In this document: positions 42,906-54,100 of the stretch, one piece after another
How positions within the stretch are numbered: position 1 is the stretch's first letter
How the letters are laid out: the number at the start of each line of letters is the position of its first letter
From: Salvator merianae
Taxonomy: Eukaryota > Chordata > Lepidosauria > Squamata > Teiidae
Reading direction: 5' to 3'
Assembly: GCA_003586115.2 (NCBI GenBank)
Contig: QVOM02000053.1
Location: forward strand, 851,658 to 915,657
Length of the DNA: 64,000 nt
Position numbers and translations under genes: made by a program
The notes under the pieces: generated by a model
What the model saw: the letters and a program-made list of their open reading frames with translations, nothing else
Told to the model about the DNA's origin: nothing
The model's database searches: none

Positions 42906-45780
42906 CTTCTTCTTTCCAGGCTTAACGGTCCAGCCAGAACCTGTTTGCTTCAGGCTTCTGTTTATTCCGGGCCTTCAGACTGCGGGGCTCCCTGCCCAGG
43001 ACGTCGGCGGGGCCTAAGCCGCCCTCCCCACGGTCTCCTCCAGGGATTGGGGTGCCCGGCCCAGTGCCACGGGCTCAGTTAGCCAAGAGGAGTTGCCGAA
43101 CCCGTGTGCCTCGTCCCTTGAGAACGAGCTAGTGCAGGCGTGTTCTGGAAAAGCGCCCATCTCCAGGGAGCCCAGAAGGGGTGCTGCCATTCAGTAGCCA
43201 TTGACACCCCTGCCCTCCGTGAATTCGGAGGACCTCCCTTTGCCCGCCCAGCATGCGGAAGGGAGGCTCCTAGCACAAGCGCTGCTCTGCTATGCCGTGT
43301 GGAATCGCCCTCACTGTGGCACACGAAGGCGGCGGCTTCCTTTCCTTCCGAACCTGCTGGGCGAAAGGCAGCCCCGAAGGAGCCCCCCGGGGCGCAGACC
43401 TCCCAGCCCATCTCCCTCAAAGCAGCCCAGGCCGTGGGAAGCCCCCAGGCCCAGAAGTGGGGCGGCAGCAGCTTTGTCCTTGTGCCAAGTGCAGCTGCCA
43501 CTGGGCTGCCAGGAGCACTGCCAGGGTGACCCTCGGCACCCGGCCGGTGGAGGACGCTTGCTCTGGTTATCGTTCTAAACTGAACACTGGGCGGAACTCC
43601 GCTCTGGAAGCGAATCGCATTGACGTCCCCAAGGCCGGGGGGAGGGGGACATCGGTCAGTGGGTTTATTCTTCTAACACTTTTCCAAACCCGGCTCAAGA
43701 CGGTCTGTTTAGGTGTTTCTGTTTCTACCTCATCTTATACCCACAGGTCTCCAGGCAGGTGACAATAAAACTATTAACAAACACAGTTAAAATGAACTGA
43801 GTAAAACAACTGCGTCTTCCTCTGTGGATGTACCTGACGCCTCTCAAAAGGGGGGCTACTGCCAAGTCTGAGTTCCCTGCCTGTCTCCGGGACGGACTAT
43901 CTGGCCAGGGTGTGGCCCCAGCCCTACTCAAAAAGGGTACAGAAGGACTTACGCATTTAGCGAGAGAGATGGAGCTTTTTCTTTTTAAAACCTGCTTTCT
44001 CTTGCCTGTATTGCACACAGCCCTCTTCTGGAGGAGAGTGGAATAGTTCGTTTTGAGAAGGGCAGCTGATCAGCTTGACTCCCTCGGCCGGCCCACTGGA
44101 CGGCTCCAAGGGAAGCCCCCCTGGGAGGGGGTGTGCGGAAGGGAGGTGCCTACAAACCAGCCAGTGCGGAAAGGCCCTGAGAGAGGAGGACGGAGGGTTC
44201 GGTTCTCCCCGTGCACAGGAGAGGAGCCCGTGGCATGCCTCCCTCCTTAGGCAGTACACGGAAACACCTCTGAAGGCATCTAAGGGTCTTCGTGAAATCA
44301 CAGGCCCTGGCGCTGACCCCTAGGGCACCCTTTTCTTCTTTTCTGTACATCTTGCATCGTGGAAACCTCTCTCACCTTTTCCCTTGCAAGGGAGTGTGTA
44401 AGTAGTTTGGGTTTTTTTAAGTGAGCAGGTGGAGCTCAGCCCCAACCAGAATCTGTCCACTCATTCAGTCATGAGCTAAAGGCACCCTTGGGCCGGATTC
44501 AACCCCTTGGCACAATATGGAAGTGGTGGGTTCGCCGTTGCTTTCTTCCAGCGTGGTTTCCGGCTTCCCAATCCATCTTACAGCCCTGGAGTTTCCGGTC
44601 GTCTCGCCTGCGAGTGCCAATCGGGTCCAACCCTGCGTAGCTCTTTGAGGTCATCCAAGGTCGACTAGGCGTAGCTGCCGCTATGGCCACACACGTTCCT
44701 AACGTTTGCTAGACCCAAAGGGTTGTCTTTGATGCTCAGGACTGGTCTATGAACATTCAAGCCAGACGCAGAAAATGTCGCACAGAACTTGTGGATAAAG
44801 TGATCTGAAGCGGCCGGGAATTTCTCCAACACCCGCCAAACGCCACACCTACGCAGGGCACGTTTTGTCTGGATCCCTGGAGATCCTGACCTGGGGATTT
44901 ATGGCCCGACATAGTGCTTACATTCAGTAGGCTGTAAGGGTGCAGGCAAAGCAAGCTATGTCCAGGCCTGCCCAGGGTGGTGCAGGTTTCTACAGGCCTG
45001 CTTTCTGCAAAGCTTCCAGAAAGGCTGTTTCCAGGCAGGTACAGGTCCGAGGCAGCCAGGTAGACGTTTCCAGAACGCGTCAGCTTAAATTCAGGTACGA
45101 GTTTATACCATATTCTGGTCAAGCAGCCTTAACATGATCGAACAGATTGAAAACCTTTTCCGTGGACCTTGGGTTGAAAATGACAAAGCACGGCTGAAAT
45201 AAATAACTGAATCACTTGACGGGAGAGATAGGAGATAGACACTGAGTGCCCCTCACTTTAACCCACCCGTGCTCGGATACAAAATCAGTTTGTTCTTAGG
45301 GAGAGGAGATCTCAGGGTCAGGGGCAAAAGCAAGGAAGGAAGTGGCCACCTGCCCTGTCAAGCTGAGAGGTCTTTCTTTGGCTCTCGATAGCAATCGCAC
45401 ATCAGATTCCTGCAGGATAAGCCTTTCTTGTCCGGACATTAATTTCTTGCCCCTGCACCTTAGGATTGCCCAGAAGCCAGGGATAACTTACATACTGTTT
45501 TATTTCCAATCCAACATCAACACAATTTAAATTGTTGCCATTCCTTCGGTATTGGAACGCTGATATAGTTAAGCACCAATCACAAGACACATGAGATAGA
45601 GGCGTGATTGACGCTTCATAAATACCTCAGATTAGATAGGCAGCCCAAAAGCATCTCTCGGGATTTAGGGCTCTGGATGGCATTCATGCAGGAAAACAAA
45701 TGACAGAACGCCATTTCGCGTCCCAGAAACAGCTGCTCTGCAGCACGGGTCAGCTCTGGGGCTCATGTTCCCAGATGATG
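42906..45780. other. Intergenic DNA between WTIP and UBA2 (left part)
   Basis: No gene was recognised. It contains a short LINE-tail relic at about 43,185-43,225 ('cagtagccattgacacc') and a probable antisense LINE 3' end at 43,715-43,810. An open frame at 44,499-44,690 (minus) weakly recalls the RWxDDxK...GPDW-type end of some LINE ORFs in another frame, but this is too weak to call. Confidence 0.5.
43715..43810 (-). repeat. Probable LINE 3' end, antisense
   Basis: 'tgtttctacctcatcttata' followed by 'caggcaggtgacaataaaac' matches the layout of the other antisense LINE 3' ends here (the reverse complement has a tail region next to the terminal A/T-rich part). It is diverged. Confidence 0.4.
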
Positions 45781-46860
45781 ACTCCCATTGTTCCATGACA
45801 GCATGGTGGTAGATGGTGTTGGACCAGAGAGATAGAGTGGGTTGCTGTTGGTGTACCACCCATCCCGCTGCCCAGCAGCTTCCCTGTCCCAGTTGGTGAA
45901 GGTTGTCTTGGATGTGGTGTTGAGGCCTCCCTGTATTGGGGGACTTCGACTTCCATGCTGAGGATCCCTCTAGTGGGCCAGCTCAGGACTCCACGGCCTC
46001 CATGACACTCATGGGGCTGTTTCGGCATGTTATTGATACCACCCACATTGCAGGACATATTCTTGCTACAGAGCGGGAGGGTGAAGTCCCATTGGTAGTT
46101 GGCCTTACTGTAGTCCACGGTAAAGGAAAGATCATTTTCTGGTGAAGTTTGGACTTAGGGCGTCTATTCCTCAATGCAGGGGTGAAGGACCCATTGAGGT
46201 GGTCCGTCCTCAGAGACTTTTCGAGTCTGATGGATTCCTGATGGCTCCAAGTTTCTGGTTGACGTGGCAGGTGCTCCTGTTGAGGCTCTGGTCTCACTTT
46301 GGAATTGTGAGGTGACTAGAGATATCAACACGATCGCTTCCAAGCGCCCTCAGAGACTCTGCAGAGCTCATAAGGCACCCTGGTATAGTGGGGAGCTACA
46401 TGCAACGAAGCGGGAGGGCCGATGGTAGAAAGCAAGCTGCGCAAATCCCAGCGTGAGCCTGACTGAACACAGGCGAGAGCACATTCTTGTGCCGACCGTG
46501 TGGTGGTGACAAAAAGGCTCACTTCTCCACTTTCACTGCATTCTCAAGTGTCCGTCCCACAGAGCCATTCCAGGTGGTTGTCAGCTAGCCGCAAGTATCC
46601 CCTTGTGCCACATTTGGAGGTTCCCTGCAATAAATTCATGAATCCCAGGGCTGTAAGCATCACACTCTGGCTCCAGCGCGACATAATGCTTTTCTTCTTC
46701 GTCTAGAGTGACTGGCACCCATCTCCTCGAGAAGTCCAAAGGGTCCGTCTGTAGCGATGTTGGGGAAGGGGCAATCGACAAAACTCCTAAGGTCGTTGGG
46801 GCCAATGTCCCTTTACAAGTCCAGCCCTCAATCTTGATCATTTTGGTCCTTGGTGATCAC
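45780..46860 (+). mobile_element. CR1/L3-clade LINE ORF2 remnant (endonuclease region)
   Basis: Across shifting + frames the endonuclease-domain landmarks can be read: a VYHP-like block near 45,850, a GDFDFHAEDPSSGPAQD block at 45,936-45,990 (consensus GDFN.H..D), then THIAGH near 46,040. Further on come a VPLVVGLT-like segment, a WYSGELHATKREGR block near 46,380-46,430 and an RPTE.F-like block near 46,550. Many stops and frameshifts show it is inactive. No 3' tail of this copy is seen nearby. Confidence 0.7.
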
Positions 46861-47200
46861 CCTTTGGCAGAAGAGACAATTTCATAAGACCTGTCTCCCA
46901 CCGCAAGGGAACCTGCGGGCTTTACAGGGCTGTGTCACAGTTCCTAGACTTAAAAAACATAGCAACACCATATTATGAACCAACTGATTATCTCCTAGTT
47001 ACCTGAGGTGTACACGTTGTGGCACAGGAGGGGTCATTTTGTTAAGATGCCCGTATTATGCAGGCAACCCTTGCCAAAGTTCCCCCTTCTACGTAAATCC
47101 TAATGAGTAAAGCTTCAGGTGCCGTTGGTCGTATCCACACCACGTGCAAGTTTTCCAGAGGCATGCAACGAAGACGAAGGAAGACTGTCAAAGAAAATCA
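46861..47200. other. Intergenic DNA below UBA2
   Basis: Short unremarkable stretch between the LINE remnant and the likely UBA2 cleavage sites. Nothing recognised. Confidence 0.5.
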
Positions 47201-47212
47201 GTGACAAAATGT

Positions 47213-47218
47213 TTTATT
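47213..47218 (-). terminator. UBA2: Candidate distal UBA2 polyadenylation signal (AATAAA)
   Basis: AATAAA on the minus strand about 780 nt after the stop, followed by a T-rich stretch (ACATTTTGTCAC). It may be used as an alternative to the hexamer at 47,401-47,406. Confidence 0.5.
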
Positions 47219-47400
47219 AAAAAAACCCTTCCCTTTCCAATTAATCAAACAAAAGATATTATATCAGGAGTCTCGTTTTACACTCGTGGGATGTTTCTAA
47301 CCAAAACCTGCCTTGAGGTTACAAAGACTGCGTACCCTTGAGAACAGCTCAAGTCAGCACACAGGCGGGGGCCATGCAAATAATTCTAGCAAACAGTTTC

Positions 47401-47406
47401 TTTATT
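47401..47406 (-). terminator. UBA2: Candidate proximal UBA2 polyadenylation signal (AATAAA)
   Basis: AATAAA on the minus strand about 590 nt after the stop codon, in an AT-rich 3' UTR context. Confidence 0.5.
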
Positions 47407-47994
47407 TGGTCCGTCAGATGAATGGTAGAGTTAAGTAATACATTTTACAAAACATCCCCTATAAATAACCTGAAATTGTAACAGCACACCAAGATCTGTT
47501 TCTGACAATGATATCGGGCAGTAGAAGCTGACAAATCCATATTCTTTTACAGTAATGTACATTGTGCCGGTTGGACCTCTGAAATGCAACACATCTTCGC
47601 TTCAAAAATGTTGCTTTGAGGGTGTGAAAAATGGTGAAAACCTGGCTAAGAAATACTTTTTTTTTTACAGTCAGGATTCAAAACCTCTCACAAGTTACCA
47701 AGTGACATTCTTGCGCCTCGTTTTACCTTACCAATGTGTCCTGCGAATGCTATATACAAAAGACATGCTTGATTTTCAGGGCTTCTTATGGTTTATAAGG
47801 TAGACATCCACTAATTCATATGGGAGAAGTTCTAAGTCCTACCGAATGAGAAAAGGTAGATAAGCTGCAAGCCAGAAGCCCTTGCTCTCCTGCACTCTCT
47901 CTCCCGGAGTCAAGGCAGAGTCTAGCTGTAGATGTTTTGCATCCCCCCCGCTTCCTCCTCTTGGCATGTCCCACTGGCTGGAACCATCTAGAAA

Positions 47995-48179
47995 TCAATC
48001 CAGCGCTATCACATCATCCTGCTGCTCGGCTGGCACGCCGACGCGCATCCTCTTCACGCCAGAGTGTTCTTCGCCATCTTGTTTCCTCTTGCGACTTTTC
48101 GTCGCTGGAACATCCGTGTTGCTGGAAGGGCTTTCCTCCATCTCAACGATCAGTACGTCATCATCTTCTTCATCTTGAG
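47995..48179 (-). CDS. UBA2: UBA2 coding exon 17 (C-terminal tail, stop)
   Basis: Encodes [20 protein letters not shown] through QQDDVIALD and a TAG stop. It carries the SUMO-interaction motif and the basic nuclear-localisation clusters. The acceptor is TTGCCAG. Confidence 0.94.
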
Positions 48180-51100
48180 CTGGCAAAGAAAAGGCCAAGG
48201 GCTGAAGATTTTAGAGTCTGTTGCACAAAAGCACCAGATACGTCCTGCCTACTTGGATCTAAAACTAGGGGGATTGAGGGCCAGAGCAGACTGGCCCTCA
48301 AATGCATCGACCGTGACTCTTCCTTTCACCACACACCTGTTTCCTTGCTGAATCCCAGAGTACACCTGCATCTATTTTGGGACGGTGAGCCAGTGGTCTA
48401 AAGCACGTGTCTGAACAACTCCTTTAATGTTCAGGAGCAACTTTCAACTCCAAGAAGTGTTTTATTAAAAACAGATGCCAGAGCATTAACCTGATATTAG
48501 TACCATAGAAAATAATCAGATGGGGCCTATCTATCTCTCCGTCCATCCATCCATCCATCCATCCATCCATCCATCTCTCTGAGTTTGCTTGGACCCAGTG
48601 TCACAATCACTCCCTGCTGCAGCAGTAACAGTCCCACTGGTGAGGCTGGCAGGTGGTCCAGGAACGGCCAGAGCCACGCTGATGCCTGTCAGATCCCCAC
48701 TCTCTCACTCTGGGGATAACAGGAAGCCGACGGTCCTTCAGCAGTGGGGACTCTTAGAAATAAGCAAAGACCCATTACTATTGAGGGGGCGCCTCCCCCA
48801 CATGGGTTCAGATTAGGCCCAAGCAAGCTCAGAGCCATTGCCTGGCTCTGCAGGTCTATATAGGGTCATTGCTAACGCTTTGGTATTCCAGATGATTCCC
48901 TGGTATTCCAGGGAAAGGTTCCATCTGACTTGCCTGTTTTTGGCTCACGAAGTCTAGAGAGCAGGATGCTTTGTGCAGGAGATTGATTGTTTAGTGGGCA
49001 GATCTATGTATCCTACAGTGACCCTTTCCAAGTACTGCAGGAAATGCTATGCACTGAAAGTAGCCTTGAAGTGCCACCTTGCTAGATGAGGGACCAGCAA
49101 AATTCCTAAGTGTTTCTGCTCAGTGAAAACGGCTATATTGTTCAGAGATGGAAGACCGGGGAAACCATGTGCAAACGGGCCTCAGTGTGCACTCACGTCT
49201 ACTCAGAAGCAAGTCCCCGGAAAGCAAGGGCAGGACTGCGGCCTTCAGCTCTTCATGCATCACGTGTGCAGCAGTGGGTCCCCCACCCCACCACTCCCCT
49301 CCTGTTAGCCCCAGAGTACCTGTGGATGTCGACGGCTGTACGCCATCATCACTGCCATTGGTGATATTCTTGGTGGGCTCTCCGGATGGTTTGGGACCAA
49401 CAACATCATCTCCAACCACTTCAAATTCTACATCTTTCTCCAGGTCTTCGCTGATAAAAAAAAGCACAAATGCACGAAACATACTGAAATGTGCGCACCA
49501 GGATGACCAACAAGAAGGCAACTTCCAGAAATCATTTGCTCCTGTGGAGGCTGCCCTCGTTTTCCCAGACAGTAGGCTGTCTTCAGAGAAGTTAAGCTCA
49601 CTGCTGCAAAAGGCAGCCTGGGACGTTAAAGAACTCGTGTTCGGAATTTCTCAGGCCTGCAGATCTACATGTTGTACAACAAAGACACGTATCGTTCCTG
49701 TATTGTACTGTGGAGATTCCTTCCCCCAAATTGCTGTTTCTGGTTGAAATGCCTATTGTGAAAATGGTATTTCCAGCCTTCACCTGTGCACGATGTTGAT
49801 CAGGAGGGTATAGTCCTGCAGAAAGTCATCCGCTTGCAGGCGCGTACCATTTCGGATGCCAAAGTCGGACAATTTTCTGTGGTTGTTTGCTGGGGGAGAG
49901 GGAGGGAGGAGGAAGTGGGAAAAACTGGCGTGAGGAACCAGTGGAAATGAAGCGGCTTCTCTTGCATCCAACCGTGGAAAAAGGAATTCAGGAAGGTTAC
50001 AGATTTTAAAGCGAGATATGTGATCTCCTGGAAGCTTGGCGACAGAACCTTTTCCCCTTGCTCGCTGGTGTCTTCCCTTCTGCTAAAACTGTAGCCCCAG
50101 CAACTCCTGAAATTCGGATCTTACAAAAGTGCAGCCATCACTTTACTGTATAACCTCAGTGAACGTTCTGCAAGTTTCCCCCTGCACTTTGTGAACGCCC
50201 CCCCCCCGCTAACCGCCCCTGCAGCTGACGGGTGGCTGCAGGAACCAATGGCATGAACCACACACAGGGTGAAGCTTAGGTAAGCACCAGGGCGGCGGCG
50301 CTGGCCCACATAGGTTTAGTTGTCTTACCTTCGGTTTCTCCTTCTTCTGAAGAAATGAGAATAGTCCCCTTTCCATCTTCTATCTGGACATCTGGTGCTA
50401 CCATATTAAATTTTTCTTTCACTATCTGTAAGGACAAGAATAGATGCAAATAAACTTTAATTGTTCTCCAGATCTTACAGTCACGCATGGCTTTTTGTAT
50501 CCTGACTAGAATGACTTTTACTACAATACTTTGCAACTGAAACAGATGTTTTGCTGAAGCAAAGAAAGGTTTAGATGCTCTGCTCTAAAGCACATTGACT
50601 TCAACCTCCAGGAAGCCAAGATTAAGCAGGCATCCATGGGGGCCGAACTTTGAGACGGGGAGGAGGGAACTAAACACAACCAGTACCCCTTAATCAGGAG
50701 CAAATGAAAGTGAACAGCCTGCTCTGGTCTCTGCTCAAGTTGTATTCAAGTAACAGCATTTTGGTGCCACTGGAGCACATTCTGAGACCCAGGGCGGATT
50801 GGCAGGCAGGATGCTTCTGAAGGCCATTTGCAGGGAGGCGAGAGCAGGTGAAGGTTCTGCCTTCGTCTTCTGCTTGAGATGCCCAGAAGCGATCGGTGGG
50901 CCACTGGGTGAGACGGGATGCTGGACTAGATGGGCCGTGGCCTGATCCAGCAGGGCTCCTCTCATGGTCTTACTTGCTGCAGCCCTCAGATTACCATGCA
51001 CAAGTGTTTTGATTAAACTGAGCCAACAGGTTTTCTGGCATTTCTATTTGCAAAAGATTGTCCTTCATTTCTGTCTCATATGCCCTGCTGTAACTCAAGA

Positions 51101-54100
51101 GCTCTGATACTGGCCCCACAAAACTTAACTACAGTCTTCTTAAAGTATCATCCAAAGCCTGTTACGTACACAAAATGTTACCACACTGTCCCCGCTTTTG
51201 GGGAAGAATGTACCCCGCAAAAGCTCAACCATCGTTTCATAACGGTCAGTTAGCTTTGATCAAAGAATCACGTGATCGCCTCCATCTAAGTGTTAGCGAG
51301 GCACTTTGTTTTTAAGCATTCAAGAGAGACCTTCACGTGACAAATTTATTGTACAAGTCAGAAACCTGGAGTACAAGCAGAACACCCTACGCAAAAACAT
51401 TGCTCTGTTGCTCCAAAACATGATCACCTTCAGCTGAATATCTCAACACAGATCTGTCAATGAAAGAAGCATTCTCAATGTTTTAATGTAAGGTGTCAGA
51501 GTATACAAAATGGACATGCTAAAAGCAGCAAGGGTTTTTAAAACTTAGGAACAGTCTTCGTTTGGAACGCAGGAGTTAGATAAAAGGAGGTCCGTGCTTA
51601 CCTTATCTTGCAGTGTCAAAACGGTGACTTTATGGACATTAAGTTTCACTGTCACCTCTGGTTTACTTGCACACACATAGCAGTTGGGATTTGGAGGGTC
51701 TAAAGCACAAGGAACTAGTAGCTTCTTTCTAGGGTTTGGTTGTTTGTTAAGGAAGATCTTAGAGAAGAAGAGAACAGGAATCAAATATCCAGCAGGAGCA
51801 CCCAGCCGACCCAATCCAGCTGCCAGAAAGAAATTGGCACCACACTTACTGCTCTGCATTGCTCTATTTTTCCTAGGAGAATCTTTAACCCCTCCAGCAC
51901 TATCAGGCCAGCTATGATAGCATTAGTGGTAGCTATAGCAGGGATAATATTTCCTGCCATTGCTGTAAAAGAAGCAGAGATAAAATGTTTATCCTAAAAA
52001 AAAAAAAGATAGAGAGAGACAGACAGCAAATTCTTGAAAGTAGAGACAGGACTGTTTTCTGCTTACATTTGATATCAAATCTGCTTTTCATGTTCATACT
52101 GAAGATATGCATCCTGAGATTTGCAGCAGAAGTAACGAAGTCCATGGCTGAAGGGTCATCCTGCCAAAAAATCCGCATTTTTAAATTAAACCGAATGTTT
52201 CTGCAGCTCGAATGCAAAATGCAGCATCAGGTTTCATTTTAATGTCTGAACATGCAGTGCAGCCCTTTAAAAGGGTGGACATGTTTCACATCTATTGGCC
52301 CAGAAAAGCCGCGTCTTCCCCAGGAAGAAGCTGACGAGAGGAACCTAAAGTCCAGACAGATTTACTCCTCTACATAAAACACCTCACCTCGAGCATTTAC
52401 TGAACTAACCTTATCCCATACAAGTTCAGCTCCATCACCTTTTTCTGCCAGTTGAGCTCTTAGAGTTTCTACGCTCTTAGAAAACAGATGCGCATAGCTC
52501 TTAACATCTAGCACCTGTTGGTCTTTCAGGCCCAACGGGGACTCATTCTGCTGATCAGGTGTGCTGTTCTCTTCAAAGAAAAGGAAAGGAAAAAGCAAGT
52601 ATTGAGAAAATTGGTCTTCAAAGTCATTTGCAAATTCTTCATGCTACGTTCGGTGCAATTTATTTCCCTACAATATCCTTTTACTCAACGCAGCGCAGAC
52701 CATGTATCATAGAACACGTTCTTGAAAGGCCTGTAAATGCTTATGGAGTCCAGACAGACAGCAGGTTCAGTGCAATTTTTAACTGGAGACACAATGCCTG
52801 GCAGAGCGCAGCTGTTCTCCCTGTGGCTTCTGTAAATCCCTCCCGACATCACCTGAGCTCAGCTCGTCACCCAGGTGAGCCTGTCAGCATTTGGAAGGAT
52901 GCTGCCTCTGCCTTGACACAGCAATAAGCCAGGAAGCATCACTTCTTCCACCACACGATGTAGCAGACAAGGACCAAGAAGTACAGCTCAACCTCCCCTG
53001 CTTCCCTGGGCAAGTCCAGTGTGCTTCTGCACAAGCCCTTTGTTTGGCTTCTGTTCTAACCAGGTTTCTTCCAGCTTCACCACCAGAGTCAGGGAAAAGA
53101 ACGATGACGGATGGACAGCGTGGGGCACCAGCAGCACTCCGATCTGCTTCCCCACTAGGTTCAGGAACAGGAGACGTTTGAATGTGCGCTCGATGCTTCC
53201 TGGCTTATTGCTGCATTGTGTCTCCGGTTAAAAATTGCACTGAACCTGCTGTCTGATCAGTTCAGCATCCTGTCTCACTCAGTGGCCCACCAATTGCTTC
53301 TGGTCATTCTCAAGCAACATAACTCCCTGCAAATGGCCTTTAGGGACATCCTGCCTGTCTCTCCAACCTGGAGGTGGTACCTGGGCATCCATTCTAGCAG
53401 CCATTGACACACCTGACCTCCATGAATTTGTCTAACCCTTTCTTAAAGCCATCCAGGTTGGTTGCTGTTACGAAGTGAGCAATATCAAAGACCAATGACT
53501 CTCTCAGGGTGGGTCACAATGAAATCACCAGAAAGGCACAAAACGCAAACATTGCTCTTCCTGTCCCCACTCCCCAACGAAGCAGAGACACTTACCTTGT
53601 TTCTGTATTTCATGCCAGTCCAGGGGAACCGGAGGTTTCCTTTTCCTCCAGAGCTTATCCATTGTTAACAGATATCTGATGTCATCTTTGAAAAGCTGCA
53701 ATGTAAGATATGGATATCAAGCTTATGGTCCGTGTCCTCCCACAATAAGCTGTGAATTCACTCCACTATGAAGAGTTGGGGAACTTCAGATTCAGAATCC
53801 ACAGGGTACGATCAGACAGGGATTTTTTTTCAGTCATCCTTTTAAGGGCAAGTGTCCCATCCCCAAATGCACAAAAACAGGACTGTGCAATATGCTTGCA
53901 CACCACGGAGATTTAGCTGAGGTGCCCTAACTCCCAGCTTCTGGGCACATGACCAATTTAAATAACCTAATTTACTTTTAATTTTTTTAAAAAATGGAAA
54001 CAAGGAATCTAAGGATGTTGAAACGTTGTTGGACACCAACACAGACAATGGTCAGGTTGATGGTAATTTAGTCCAGCAAACTAGAAAGATGCAGGTTCCC

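Larger units (their letters stand above)
47201..47994 (-). other. UBA2: UBA2 3' UTR
   Basis: Sequence below the UBA2 stop. Two minus-strand AATAAA hexamers are good polyadenylation candidates: 47,401-47,406 (AATAAAGAAACTG) and 47,213-47,218 (AATAAAACATTTTG). They would give 3' UTRs of about 0.6 or 0.8 kb. The upstream part is AT-rich without repeats, as expected for a UTR. Confidence 0.65.

Noticed and set aside
44499..44690. LINE C-terminal protein relic
   Set aside because: Only a vague DDLKE...GPDW-like resemblance in a neighbouring frame, which is too weak to list as an element.
52568..52570. Alternative acceptor two bases later for UBA2 exon 10
   Set aside because: Using the second AG would shift the frame and break the UBA2 match. 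The first AG keeps [11 protein letters not shown] in phase.
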